From Gossypium raimondii (lineage: Eukaryota; Streptophyta; Magnoliopsida; Malvales; Malvaceae), in the NCBI RefSeq assembly GCF_025698545.1, contig NC_068576.1, forward strand, positions 1,247,501 to 1,311,500: a stretch of DNA of 64,000 nt, written 5' to 3'. Positions 46,564-58,149 of the stretch are shown here, in pieces (positions within the stretch are counted from its first letter, which is position 1; every line of letters starts with the position of its first letter). The position numbers and the translations under genes were made by a program. Under the pieces are notes generated by a model, which worked only from the letters and a program-made list of their open reading frames with translations, did no database searches and was not told the origin of the DNA.

Positions 46564-47197
46564 TTAGGAACTCACAAAAACAGTCATATCAGCAGTGCTT
46601 TGCTTTGAGTCATCCGAATTTTGCCCATCCTACAAAGAGTATAACAGTCAGCGGCCATACCACACATCATTAGCATATGACCTTACAACAAAATTAAATC
46701 CTTAACTACGCTGAAAATGTACTATAACGAACTTTACACAAATAATCAGAATTTCTTTTGAACCTTGGCGGAAGCTGCTAAAGGGAAAAAAAAACAAGAA
46801 GAACAAGGAGTTCTACGCCATTAATTAAAGTTCGGGTCTCAGAACAAGTAAAACCTTAAAATAGTAATAAAAACACGAACGCCAGCATTTCAAGCACAAA
46901 CATTTTTAATCCAAAAAAATAAAGGTGACTAAATCAAATATATAATAATAAAATCCAAATGAAGCGTCAAAATCCATAAAGATCCACGAGTTTTAGAGAA
47001 AAAAAAAGGATCTAAATCAAGTCGCTCATTATTTCAAAATCCTTTATGAACAATGAGGATTATGAGTTTAGATCGTAGCTTCTGGGTAACTAAAAAGGAT
47101 TGGAGCAAAGTGATAATGAGGAAGATTATCAGTTCAAATTATTGTAAAAAAAATAAGAAAGAAGAACAAGGAAAGGAAAGGGCGTAACATTAACCAT
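45646..47197 (-). CDS. HSBP: Heat shock factor-binding protein (HSBP)
   Basis: Coding exons (minus strand): 47195-47197, 46576-46629, 46287-46310, 46174-46216 and 45646-45791. They give 89 aa, the family size. HSBPs are small nuclear/cytosolic coiled-coil proteins that bind trimeric heat-shock factors and damp the heat response. Visible: STADMTVFVQNLLQQMQ, SRFQTMSDSIITKIDDM, GNRINELEQSINDLKAEMG with heptad hydrophobics, then a polar tail (KQDEGSA). Exon 1 contributes only the ATG; it is chosen because it joins in phase to GATGGGCAAAAT (MDGQ), as in orthologues. Intron 4 has ATATCCTTT and AC ends typical of U12 introns. A broken copy of exon 4 lies at 13393-13552. The upstream neighbour on the same strand is ALG3. 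Confidence 0.92.
45792..46173 (-). other. AT-AC, U12-type intron of HSBP
   Basis: The 382-nt intron begins ATATCCTTTC (46173 downward) and ends TTACTTAACTCCTAAGCAC (to 45792). Donor and branch-site (TTACTTAAC) match the minor-spliceosome consensus. Using these borders joins ACC AAG A to TC GAC GAC and restores the conserved ITKIDDMG. No GT-AG alternative does so. Confidence 0.9.
46523..46562. repeat. Compound (AT)n(AG)n microsatellite
   Basis: Roughly ten AT followed by ten AG dinucleotides, in HSBP intron 2, only about 13 bp downstream of the exon-2 donor (46575 on the minus strand). Confidence 0.9.
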
Positions 47198-47992
47198 TGT
47201 TTTGCAGTGGATCTTTGGATGCTCCCCCGTTGCTAACCCGACCCGTAGCTTCAATTTGAAAACTTGGGCGAAATTAAAATTTATGGCTTCGCTCTCCTTT
47301 TTTTATAGGCTGGTGGTCCCCTTCCTTTTTCATCCCTGCTTGCACCTTTTATTTACGCAATTGCCACTCCCTCGTCATATATAGTTTATATTTAATTTAT
47401 GTAATAAATTTATTTTTTTTAAAAGGAATGTTAATATATTATTATTCTAAATTTTATATAAAAACATGAACAATTTTTTAAACAAAATTTAATGAAAAAG
47501 AAATATTTTGGAAGTAATGTTCAAATTTGTAATTATCCCATCTCTCTCATGTGGTTTACCAATTTTTTAATTAAGGTTTTTTTTTTTAAAAATACAAAAT
47601 GTGAAGGGTATTTCCGTAAATGCGAAATGGGAAAATTAAGCGAGTGAGGGAGCGCCTAGTGGATTCAAAATTCAAATATTAAGTAATGGATCACTTCAAG
47701 TGAAAGTCTTAGCGTAGTGTATTTTTCTCAAGGGAATGGATTCATCAATTGCTAAAATAAAGAAAGTTCAGACAAGCATTTCATCCAACTGAAGTACATG
47801 ATGATTACTGGCCCAAACAAAAGAAAGTACATCATGATTCTAGGCACGTGACTCTCACACATGCATCTATACCTCTTCCTATGTGTGAAGTGTAAATTAA
47901 GAATTTAAGAAAAAAAGATACGGTTTGCCTGGATTCCCACCTCGTAAAAAGCTTTTGATAAAACAGTTCATCAAATGTGCTGGCCGCGCGCT
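47198..47992. other. HSBP 5' region and ALG3 3' flank
   Basis: The HSBP 5' UTR and promoter lie above 47197. No clear TATA box is seen, which is common for housekeeping genes. The middle (47390-47640) is AT-rich. The ALG3 3' UTR probably extends down to about 47880. No other gene seen. Confidence 0.4.
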
Positions 47993-50900
47993 TCATTTTA
48001 CCTTTCGACTATCTGATTTATCGCTCTCGTAAGGATTCTCGGCCATAGAATACCATAAACCACACAGTATAAGTAAGTGAAGACAAAGGAGTAGGAGAGA
48101 CGAATACAAGTTTGATGGAAATACGTTCCAGCACAGCTCGATTCCTACGAAAATCAACACGCTGTACAAACAAAATATTCATGAATTATTGCAAGGAACT
48201 AACTGCAACCAGTTTTATTCAAATCCGCGTTGGGGATAAAGAATTTACCGAAGCAACGTAGGGAAAGGTGTTATCCACAGAAGGTGAGGCAAACTATAGA
48301 AATACCTGCAATCAGATGAGGGATCAGAAATGGTCTGATTCCATGTATAAGATTTATGTAGAGAAGAACCGATTATACATAAACTAGAAAAGTGCTTATC
48401 CAGATACTTGTACTATAGCACAACACTTACCACGAGTAGAATTGATAATGTAATGAACGGGCACATATAATGCCGATGAAGTTTCCAACAAACATCGTTG
48501 TCACGATATCTGGATTCATTTCCACCAAGTTTAGTATTGCAATGAAGAGGAACAGAAGGAATAAAGGGATTCTTTTCAAAAAAGAACCCATGGAAGGGTC
48601 ACAACTTACGTTCTTTCTTGAGGGTTTTCGGCCATGCAGAGCCAGATGTTATCGAACAGAAACTAATCCTCGAGCGCAAAAATTTAAAAAGCCCACCTTC
48701 ATGCCTGCAATCCGTATATAAGAGCAATCAACATGATGTATACAAGATACAAGGCAACAATATAGCCTAAAAGGCTAAAAACTAGAAATTTTATGATAAA
48801 TAACACAAACATTCCCCAAATTACATTTTCCTGAAAAAAAAATTTATTCATAATCACATGTGTATCACATTTTACTGAGAATATAAGCCATTTCACTTAC
48901 TTGCACCATTTATAATGAGCAAATACCACGAGTAATACAAGGTGAGCAATCAGCAAAGAGACAGCAAATTCCTTTGACACAAAAATTGGTTCGGGAACAA
49001 ACTTGAAGTTGACAGACCTAGCCAAAGGATAAATATCAAAGTTAGAACTCAACAACACCCATCGTTGTGCAAGTAAAATACAGAAAAAGTTGTCTGAAAA
49101 ACAATGAAGTGCAAAGTGCAGACCACTCTAACATACAAAACGACAAGCATGCTCATGCATATAACCACCACCTGTTAGGAGATGTCATCTTGAACTTTTA
49201 TCGCTTATTTGGCTAAAAGAAAACCCTTTATCCCTTCAAAAAGTTACTAAAGAACAGTACTCCTGACCCCTAAAATCTATACAGCTCTTTGTATGAAAAG
49301 CTATATTTTTCAGAGGCAAGTTTATATTAAGAATCGAACTACTCAAAATATGTTTAATACCCTCAAAAGCAGTAACAGAACGAACATTATAACGCACATG
49401 CACCGTGGAGTGCTTTTGCATGAGTTTAAAATTTAAGTTCATTGACTGCAAAAGGGCACACAATTCTTAAGGAGATCAAAGAAATAATTTCTTATCAAAA
49501 TGATTTATAAAGAACAAATTTATCAAGTTCGGAATTCTTTAGGTCATGTTTTGATCTAGCAATACAATATGTAGTCCTATGCACAAAAGCAAACCTAATA
49601 TGTAACCAAGCTGATGGGGCTATCAAGCTAATATTACTTGAAATATCAATAATAAAAGAAAAATTACATAAACAATATTTTTATTTACCGCCATTCAGAG
49701 AAATGGCACTGATTAATCCTGTCAATATGTTAGTAACCGGCAACTAAGGGGAAGGGTGAGCATTTTCAATACTATAAAATTACCAGAAGTGGATGAAGAC
49801 ACGTCCAAGATTAAAGGCTCGTGATATATATTCAATTGGAAATGATAATAAAAATGGCAGCCCCAGCACAATCTGCAGAACCCTCTACTGAGTATGTAGA
49901 AAAGAATCAACACACTGGCAGGCAATGCCTCCTGCCACAAACATTAAGTGCAGTAGTCCAACTCACCTAACCACATTGAAAATAAGTTAAGATGCATGAA
50001 GATTTATATTTACTTCCCGTGTTAAGAGAGGAAAAGAATGTAATCTATAAAGCAAGGAAGGGAAATAGAAATAGAAATCTCGATTAACAGGAAATTCTTA
50101 ATGCTAATAATAAGTCCTCAAGGGCCAAAGAGGAATAGTTGACACACCTGCACAAGTGCCGCACCAGCTAAAGCTGATATTACCCCACTGATACTCATAG
50201 CCTGTTATAAGAAGTGATAACAAAGAAAGACAGAACTGTTTAAGTATAATATCTAACCTAGTTGCTAATTACTAGAAAAATGTAATCAAGCTGAAGTTAA
50301 TGCACCTTTAGCATGAGTATAAAAAGAGATGGAGCATAGAGTAGGACATTCATCTTTATCGAAACGGCAGCACTACACATAAAAAAAGAGGCAAAGTAGG
50401 ATCCACTTCTTTTCTTTTCCTTCTTAGAAGGGGAAAAAGCTACTGATAAAATGAGCATAGTACCTAAAAATAATCAACCCCAAATGCCACCATCCAAAAA
50501 GAATAGATCCCATTGCAGCATGGAGGAGTGTCATTGCGAAACAGTCATTAAACAGACGAAGCACAAATATTGAGTGAACTCGCTTTGAAAGACAAAGCAG
50601 GATAAGAGCCCACCACGGAAGCTGCAAAGACGTTTTAAGAACAGTAAACGATAATATAGAAAACCAAGACAACGAAATACAGAGTAAGAAACATTAACGA
50701 TCAAGAACATTTTCATTTAAATCACCAATCTCGAGTTTGCTAGTTTCGAACTTTCAGAGCACTCAGACAAAGAAATATATTTATCAGCTTTATGAACTTT
50801 ACATACCAAATCATATAAGTAATCAGTAACAAAAAGCAAAAATAGCCGTATATTAATGCCTGAACGGTAAACAAAAGCAAATTTCATACCACATCAGTCT

Positions 50901-51600
50901 TTACATAGATTAATAAGACAATGCCCAGGTTTATGATGTATAAAATCCCAAACAAAATCTGCAACCAAAAACAAAATGGAAGTAAGCATAAATAAAGCAC
51001 AGATCACAGATAAGAAAATTCAATTTGACTAAGCAATAAGATCACCTGAGCTGGAAAAACTTGTCCTCCAGTAACATACTGAATAGCAGAATAAACATAA
51101 AGGAAACCAGCTGGGTAAACAAGCGGTCCAGTGTCTCCTTTCAAGTTCTTATAATCCCTTTCTCCTCCAAGAAACCCACTTACCTGTCATCTTAATAAAA
51201 ACTAATTCCACATTATCCCATCAAATAAAAACGAATAGCCGAATTAACCCATGAAGTAAATTAGCTTCATTAGTATAAAAAAAAAAAAAGTACCACACCT
51301 GAGACATGTAAGCGTCCCAATCTATCTTCGTATCTGAAAATTAAAAACCGTGAGAAGTCACCGTGAGTTCAATTATACGGGGAAGTGAAAAGAAAAAAAA
51401 AACAGTGAAGATGGGATTTTGGTTATCTTACAAGGGACGTAAGCGATGATGAAGGAGACAAGGAGGGAGTCAATGATGAGTAAAGCCAACGCCATTGTTG
51501 TTTTGGGGTTTTTCATGAATTTGGGGATCAAAGAAGATGAAGCAGCAGCTTTTTTCCGAGAGCGTTTGGCATGAGCAGAGGTTGATTTTTTTACTGCCAT
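47993..51600 (-). CDS. ALG3: Dol-P-Man:Man5GlcNAc2-PP-Dol alpha-1,3-mannosyltransferase
   Basis: Thirteen coding exons (minus): 51432-51600, 51299-51333, 51046-51183, 50890-50958, 50464-50621, 50306-50372, 50148-50201, 49784-49872, 48901-49017, 48610-48704, 48431-48509, 48249-48305 and 47993-48161. All are GT-AG and in phase, giving 431 aa, close to the usual plant length. ALG3 adds the sixth mannose to the lipid-linked N-glycan precursor on the ER lumenal side, using dolichol-phosphate-mannose. Family motifs: [98 protein letters not shown] and [17 protein letters not shown]. It has many hydrophobic membrane helices and a basic cytosolic N terminus (residues 1-30). It shares an upstream region with divergent TSPO. 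Confidence 0.95.
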
Positions 51601-52346
51601 GGCTGCTTTTGCTTTTGGGTTGAATTTGGTGTTGGCTTGACGAAGGAGGAAGAAACTGGAATGCTTGAGTTTTCAGAGAACAAACGGAGGTAAATGAAAG
51701 AGTTGGGTACACTTGGGTTTGATTGTGGACCTTTTAATTTGGGCTACACCTGCAAATTGGTCCCGTTTGACGGGCCGATCAACCCAATCTTTAAAAATTA
51801 GAAAAAAATCTATTTAATTAAAATTTGATGGATGAATTTGATCATATTGAGCAAGTTTGATAATTGGGCAGGTAGCAAGTCTTAGCTCGATACCTGGGCA
51901 CGAGAACAACAGTGGCCGACAAGTCTTTAGCTCTTAACACGTATCAAAACCCAAAAACAAACCTTTTACCGCTTAAAAAACATGGGATCCTTTTTTGCAG
52001 ACAAAAGCTAAATCCAAAACTGTTGAATGCAGCAGCAGAACACATCCAGTTCTTTTATTATTTTTTTGGTTAATAAATTACCGATGGTTATCCTATTACA
52101 AATCCATCAAAGCTGTGTTGTCTCTTTCCAAAAAGCACTAGATTTTTTGTCGACACTAAAGCCGTCCCCCAAGAACCAAAGGAGCCACGTCTCTCATCCA
52201 CGTGTGTGACCATCACTGTCCTCAACACTTCCCTCCCCCCACCTGTCATCTCCTTTTCCTCCCTTCCGTACGCTCTCCTCTTTATAAACCCCCTCCCCTG
52301 AAATTCCTCTCTCATCAGAAAACTCAGACCCCAATTATTATCTTCC
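51601..52346. promoter_or_regulatory. Shared ALG3/TSPO divergent promoter region
   Basis: 746 bp separate the two start codons. The TSPO side has CCACGTC at 52185-52191, a G-box/ABRE core CACGTG at 52199-52204 and TATAAA at 52283-52288 (58 bp before the ATG). The ABREs fit the known ABA and stress induction of plant TSPO. The ALG3 side has no obvious TATA box. Confidence 0.65.
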
Positions 52347-52916
52347 ATGGAATCCCAGAATCTCAAACACCGTTCCAGGGATGACCCTCGTTTTACCACC
52401 ACCACCTCCAACGAAAAGAACAGAGCAAACAGGCGAGAAAAAAGAATGGCAATGGCCAAACGTGGGCTAAGATCACTAGTCATAGCAGTTTCCTTCCCTT
52501 TGTCTCTCACCTTGTTAAACATATACTTGTTTGGTTCAGGTCGTGGTTACGCCTCTTTAGCCAAACCTTTCTGGTTCCCTCCTTTGTGGCTTTTACATAC
52601 AGGTTGCTTGGCTTCGAGCTTCGTGATGGGGCTGTCGGCTTGGTTTGTTTGGGTTGAAGGTGGGTTCCACGTTAAACCGACGGCTTTGTCTCTTTATTTG
52701 GGTTACTTAGGATTGAGTATGGCTTGGCATCCGACTGTGCTTTGGATGGGAGCTAGCTGGGCTGGGTTGCTTGTGAGTTTGGCGATGGTTGGGACCTTGG
52801 TCGGGTGTTCAAGAGATTTTGGAAAGGTGAATCCGATTGCCGGTAACTCGGTTATGCCTTGTTTGGCTTGGGCTGCCTTTTTGGCCACTGTAAATCTAAA
52901 ACTTGTCTTCCTTTGA
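52347..52916 (+). CDS. TSPO: Translocator protein homologue (TSPO/MBR family)
   Basis: A single 189-aa exon. Plant TSPO is a five-helix membrane protein of the ER/Golgi secretory pathway that binds tetrapyrroles and, in Arabidopsis, is induced by ABA and osmotic stress and degraded by autophagy. Visible: a polar, basic plant-type N-terminal extension (about 1-40, KNRANRREKRMAMAKRGLRS), then five hydrophobic segments, the conserved WFPPLWLLHTG and VWVEGGFHVKP motifs, and the C-terminal NSVMPCLAWAAFLATVN. The first ATG is used because a TATA box lies 58 bp upstream; internal Met at 34 or 36 could give a shorter form. Two ACGT elements just upstream of the TATA box suggest ABA control. It diverges from ALG3 and converges on the AlkB-like gene. 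Confidence 0.93.
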   Translation: MESQNLKHRSRDDPRFTTTTSNEKNRANRREKRMAMAKRGLRSLVIAVSFPLSLTLLNIYLFGSGRGYASLAKPFWFPPLWLLHTGCLASSFVMGLSAWFVWVEGGFHVKPTALSLYLGYLGLSMAWHPTVLWMGASWAGLLVSLAMVGTLVGCSRDFGKVNPIAGNSVMPCLAWAAFLATVNLKLVFL

Positions 52917-53603
52917 AGCATATACCACCATCTTTTGTTCTGCAAGAAATAGTATTGTTTTTTTTTCCCTCTTATGAATAAGATCAGGTTGTTGGTTTGT
53001 TCATTAAACAGCTTAGAAAGAAACACATGTCCTTTTGATTTTCCTGTTGCTTCTTACAGTATCATGGTTTTGTTGTACATATTGTCCTTTTAGCATGTTT
53101 TTCAATGGAATGTTTTGTAGTTTGAGATTTTTAATTTCATTTGTTTCTCGATCCATCATCAACCACCATTTCTTAAAGAATCTTGCATCCAAGCTGAGCT
53201 CAACGTAAAAAAGAAAATTTCAAGGCACGTTCTACTTTTTCTCCTTTTATGGAGAATCCTTCACGAGTCTCGAGAAGAAGTTGGGAATTGATCTCAATAG
53301 AATTAGTTTCATAAACCAGAAAATGAACATCAGAAGGTAAAATAAAAAGATTTGGCAACTTTTTTGCTCTCTAGTTGGTTTCCACCAATCTGAAAAAAAG
53401 AAGAAGCTTCAATTCGTGTTCACAAACACATGTCAATCAACTCCCAGGAGCCCAAAACATTCAAGTATTCAAGCATGGAACACGTTCCCTAGTGTTCCAC
53501 ATTCAAAGCTGGCAAACAGAAGAACTAGAGAATGTCCAAAATTGGATAAGTAAACGGAACTATTAAAAGAAAAAAAACAAAGAAGCACATGTTTGATGAT
53601 AAG
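52917..53603. other. Convergent 3' flanks of TSPO and the AlkB-like gene
   Basis: The TSPO 3' UTR probably ends after TATGAATAAGATC (about 52974, a near-canonical poly(A) signal). No further gene seen; the 63-codon frame at 53375 has no support. Confidence 0.45.
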
Positions 53604-55236
53604 CTAGTAGACCTGGCACAGCTTTCTCAAGGTTATGGAAATTCTCCTCTCCTGCATCAATTCCTGCCCTTCCCACATTTGAAACCCCGGCTTGCGGTTT
53701 ATCTCGTGTTTCCATAGGTATCGAGCTTCTCTCGACATTATAACCAGAGAACCTGGAGTCAATAGAACAGGAACCTTGGTCGTGAGTGGATGATTTTCAT
53801 GATGCTCCACAATGTCGGAACCACCTTCTTCAACTCGAGTGAAATGCATCACGCATGATGACTCTAATGACAAAATGCCAATTCCATCTTCAAATCGCAT
53901 GAGGTCGACATGAGCACAGATTCCCTGCACAATGTAACAGTTAAAAATACTTTTCACATTGATTATGGAACAACATAAACAACTCCATAATGCCGCACCT
54001 CACCTGGATGGTATACATTCACAATGAGTTGATCAAACAGAGGTTCTCTCCACAATAAATTTGATGGTAAAATACAGGGTTTGGTGCCCCCATTGGAGGT
54101 AACCGAGTTTATGGGTTCAGATACGTGATCCTCAAGGAAGACTGCATCACGTATAGAGCTAGAAAGCTCAATAGCCCATGCAGGAAGATCTCCAAATCTC
54201 ATGGCCTGAAAAAAACTGATTAAAAACATAAATCCGACAGAAAGTAATAGCAATATTACCAGGAAAGCGTATCAGTCCGATTCGAGAAACAAAAATATGA
54301 AACCTAATTTGGCAAGGTAGTTTTTTCCTATTTATTTAGTAAAAATGACATACAATTTATAGGAGCATAACAAAATTTTTGGAAGTTTTACTATCAATAA
54401 GGAATCAAACCAATACAAAGCACAACATATGAAGAACGGACCAAACTGGAAAAAACCTGACAAAATCCACAAATGGTATACACACATAGTAGGGCTGAAA
54501 ATACAGCCATGACTATCATGCATGATGAAACTCAAAATCCAAGGCCCTAGCATTTGCCAAAGCTATATAGTTCTTCCATTTATATAAATTTTGAAGTTCA
54601 TGAATCATTTGTTTTACTCGATAATTGCATAATAAAGTACATGTTGATGACATTGCTAATTTTACTGAATAGAATTGAAGTGGATTGCTAGTGTTGATTA
54701 GATAAACCAGTCCAGAAACAGTTTTAAGACAAAATGGATACAAAGACAAATCTATTTCAACGATGAATCAATGACAGTTCTATCATCCCACCCAAATTTG
54801 CAGACTAATTAACTTAATTGTGTCCCTCAAACACCTTAAATTCAGACATTAACGACTAGGAACAAAATATATATGCTAAGCTGCAAAAAATGGATCCACG
54901 AACCTGATTGTGAGAATCTTCCTTGAACCACCCTTCTGCAACAAAATCAAACACCAAACACTAGTATTTATCAGAGAAGACTCGGCGCTCGAGACGTGTA
55001 AAAAAATGGGGGGGGAATGAGGAAGAAAAAGAACCGTTTAGCACGGCGGAAACCAGAGAGGATTGGTGTTGAGGTGAAAGGAAGCCTCTGCATAGCCATA
55101 AACCATTGATTTCCTTGATCTGTTCCCATGATGGGATTGGGTCTCTGGTTTGATGATGTTTCGTTTGAGGATCCAAGTCTTCGCTGTCTGATGATTCACC
55201 GAATACTTCCCTCAAAAGTTCCTCGTGATTCTCCAT
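53604..55236 (-). CDS. AlkB-like 2-oxoglutarate/Fe(II)-dependent dioxygenase
   Basis: Four exons (minus): 55035-55236, 54904-54935, 53999-54205 and 53604-53924, giving 253 aa. The start is ATGGAGAATCACGAG; the frame is open slightly upstream but without another ATG. The N terminus is acidic (ESSDSEDLD). WLCRGFLSPQHQ, GWFKEDSHNQAMRFGDLPAW and WREPLFDQLIVNVYHPGEG lead to the catalytic core. Iron ligands HVD (H152, D154) and H220 (WKHEINRK) are present, as is the 2-oxoglutarate-binding R241...R247 pair (RISITLR). The sequence resembles Arabidopsis At4g02485 (ALKBH8B in some lists). AlkB enzymes oxidatively demethylate nucleic acids, but the substrate cannot be told from sequence. Intact and convergent with TSPO. 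Confidence 0.9.
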
Positions 55237-55560
55237 TTTCACTAAGCTTTGCTTACAAACCGGACTTCGGCTTTGCCTTTAATAGCTCTTGTGGGCTTTG
55301 TTTGCTTCCAAAATACATGGAAAAGCCCTCAAAACGTGTTTTCTCTCTCGCTATTCCAAACATCTTCAAACTATACTTTAAATTTTAAATTGGTTTTCAA
55401 ACTTCCTAATATTCTAATTGAGTTCATAAAATATTATTATTTTTTATAAATATTTTATTATTAAATGCCGAAAAAATAAAAAAATTACCTAAATATACCG
55501 ATTTTCAAAAAAATTACGGAAATAGGCTGTTTTGGGAAAAATAATAAACTCCAACGAATA
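55237..55560. promoter_or_regulatory. Upstream region of the AlkB-like gene
   Basis: 5' UTR and promoter are expected here on the minus strand. I see no clear TATA box. The sequence grades into AT-rich DNA by 55400. Confidence 0.35.
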
Positions 55561-56335
55561 CTTTCTCCAACGGCTAATTAAATAGTCGTTGGACCCCCAC
55601 CCCCCGAACGGTCCAATTTTTTTCTTATATAACCCTCCCCCCATTTTTCTTACAATTCAATCTCAACTCTCTCACATTCTCAAATCTCTCTCAAATTTCT
55701 CTCAATTCTCTGTTAAATTCTCCCTCAATTTTTATTTATCTCTAAATTTTATTTTTTTATTAAAATTATCTTAACATTTTCATAAATTATTTTTCTATTA
55801 GAAATTATTCAGTATTTTTCGAAATTAGCAATGACCGGATCTCTAATCAGTTTTAATGACAACCACATTTCCATCAATCAATTGCAAATGGTAAGAATTT
55901 TTTATTATATTTTAATGTTGTTTAATTTTCCTATTTTCTTGTTATATTTTAATTTAATATTTTGTATATTTTTTACTTATATATGCGGAAGATTGAATTT
56001 TGGAGGCTTATATTCGTAATCTACTCGCTTATTCATTACCCTTGATTGGATCCTACTTGAGAGAAGTTGGTTTTTCGCACGTGGCCCTTGGAGGTAAGGG
56101 GTGTAAGTTGGACCTGACACTCGTAAGCCTTTGGTGGAAAGGTGGAGACCCGAGACGCACACATTTCATCTTCCATGCAGCGAGTGTACTATCATTAGGA
56201 CGCAGCCGATTGGAGAGATGTATGCGACGAACTTTTGGGGAGGGTTTCGGAGATGATTTATGGAGGGCAGATCGAAATGGAATTCATCTGCGACTACATC
56301 TTGTCGCCTCTAAAAGAAAAGCCCTATAGTACTAC
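55561..56335 (+). pseudogene. Plant mobile domain (PMD/MAIN-like) gene fragment
   Basis: A C-rich leader with a TATATAACCC box (55627) precedes an ATG at 55831 with MTGSLISFNDNHISINQLQM and a GTAAGAA donor at 55891. After an intron-like stretch, GAAGATTGAATTTTGGAGGC carries a TGA where the family has CGA (EDRILEAYIRNL). Then come LIGSYLREVGFSHVA and KGCKLDL, typical of the aminotransferase-like plant mobile domain (PF10536) found alone or in transposons. Later sequence drifts out of frame, with no WRPETHTFH-type core. It is a dead fragment, probably transposon-borne. Confidence 0.65.
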
Positions 56336-57199
56336 ATCTTGAATTGCCTCTCAAAATAAGGATATAATGATCTCTTTAAATAGGCTAATGTTGAAAGGCT
56401 AAAACAACTAAAATATCCCTCAAGTAATCAGAGTTCAATTGAGAGACAAAACTCTACTTAAAGCCTAAAACGCAACTGCTTACTTGAGGAATACAGCGCG
56501 TCGTCACGATGTCCCATGCTTCATCACTCTTATATTTTATAGTAATTTAATTTGTTTTTTTAATATTCACCAATAATACATATAGTTTTTTTTTCTTTTA
56601 TAAACTACATTTTATAGTTATTTTATTTTAGTTATCTATGCTATTATTTTACATTTTATACCTATTTTATTGTAGTCGTCTATACTATGATTTAAGGTTA
56701 ATTTTAAAATAGTCACCCAATATTCATAAGTTTTCATTTTGGGTATCCATTTTTTTCTTTTGGGCACTTTAGTTACTATCTATTTTCATTTTAGTCACTC
56801 TAAAGTTTAGGGCTAACATAAATCCCATCTAACATTTTTATAATTAATAAATATTTGGCTTTTTTTATATAAATAGCCTTAAAATATTAATTATATACGA
56901 AAAATGACAGGTCTGCTATAGTAAAAATCGGTGCTGCCTAACCTATTTGATTTTTGTTTGAGAGGAAGAAGAACCCCTTTTTTGTTATTAAGATTTTTGT
57001 TTGGAAACCTGGAATTTCCATATAATCATAATATGGAAAATATAATATCATGTGGAAGTTTTATAAATTATTTATTGAATATAAAAAAACTAGCTTGGAT
57101 TTCCATTATATTTATGAAATATAAAAAAAAATTATTTATTAAATATAATATCATGTGGAAGTTTAACTCTATAAATAGCATCTCGTAGTTAGTCATATT
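56336..57199. other. Intergenic DNA with MITE-like phrases
   Basis: 56690-56830 has AATAGTCACCCAATATTCAT, TTCATTTTAGTCACTCTAAA, as in the TAGTTTAC MITE family, but ends are not clear. 57010-57180 holds a short direct repeat (AATATAATATCATGTGGAAG, twice). No gene seen. Confidence 0.35.
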
Positions 57200-57692
57200 T
57201 AGAGGTGTTCATGGGCTGAGTCAGGCTGAGTCTGAGTATGATATTAACATATTTTATGTTTGCCCAAGCCCGACCCAAAATCTGGGTTTAAAATTTTGCC
57301 CGAACCCGCACATATTTGCAAAAGATTTAACCCAATCCCATTTTAGGTATGCCCATATTATTTTCATTTAATATTTTTTATTTATTAAAATTTTTTATAT
57401 AGTGATCTTAACATTATTTCAATGTTTACATTAGAGTAGTATTCTATATTTAGTATAGGTTTATTTTTTTAATGTGTTCTAAATTACATAATATAAAGTA
57501 TTATAAACTTAAAACGGGTCGAGCCAGGTTCGGGCGTTGAATGTTCAAGCTCGAGCCCATCCCATATTTTAAACGGACCTAATTTTTTTTGCCCAAGTTC
57601 ATTTTTCGGGCCTAATATTTTTGCTAAAACCCTCCCAAATTTCGGGTGGACCTTCGAACTTAGGTGGGTGGCCCGGCCTATGAACAAGTCTA
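57200..57692. mobile_element. hAT-like nonautonomous element
   Basis: Ends TAGAGGTGTTCATGGGCTG and, inverted, TAGACTTGTTCATAGGCCG. The interior has GCCCAAGCCCGACCC and GGGTCGAGCCAGGTTCGGGC. It is an inverted relative of 34550-35091. Flanking octamers do not match, so the target duplication is lost or the ends are off by a few bases. Confidence 0.6.
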
Positions 57693-58149
57693 ATCTTAAT
57701 CAATTAAGTTGCATCTAAAAAATTGTTAGTAAAAACAATGCGATTGTTAGCATTAATAAGTTAAAATTATTTAAAAATGAATAGAGCATTAAATAATGAT
57801 TCTTCGAATAACAATGGCACTAGAGAGAGATGACGAGGTAATGTAATAGTATGCCTATTTTCATTATATCTATTTTTGTTTTTTTATTGATTTTACATTC
57901 GTTAAATTTTTATTGATTTAAATTATTTCAAATATTTTTTACTTTGTATAATCTATAATATTTTATTATTTACTTTGTGTTATTTTTTGCTAGATATTAT
58001 TAGCATGATTATTATTGTCAATTTTATTTTAAACTTTTTTTGAAGTTGCTTCTATTGTGTGAAGCAAACACTTTTTTATCTTCTTTTTAACCTTATTATT
58101 TGTTTGGTTTACTTGGAAAACGTTTTCGACAATAACTTTTAATCATCAT
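57693..58149. other. AT-rich intergenic DNA, nothing recognised
   Basis: No gene or bounded element seen. Confidence 0.4.

Noticed and set aside
52088-52522. 144-codon antisense frame over the TSPO start
   Set aside because: It overlaps the TSPO promoter, TATA box and first codons. No domain is seen, and the sense protein is clearly conserved.
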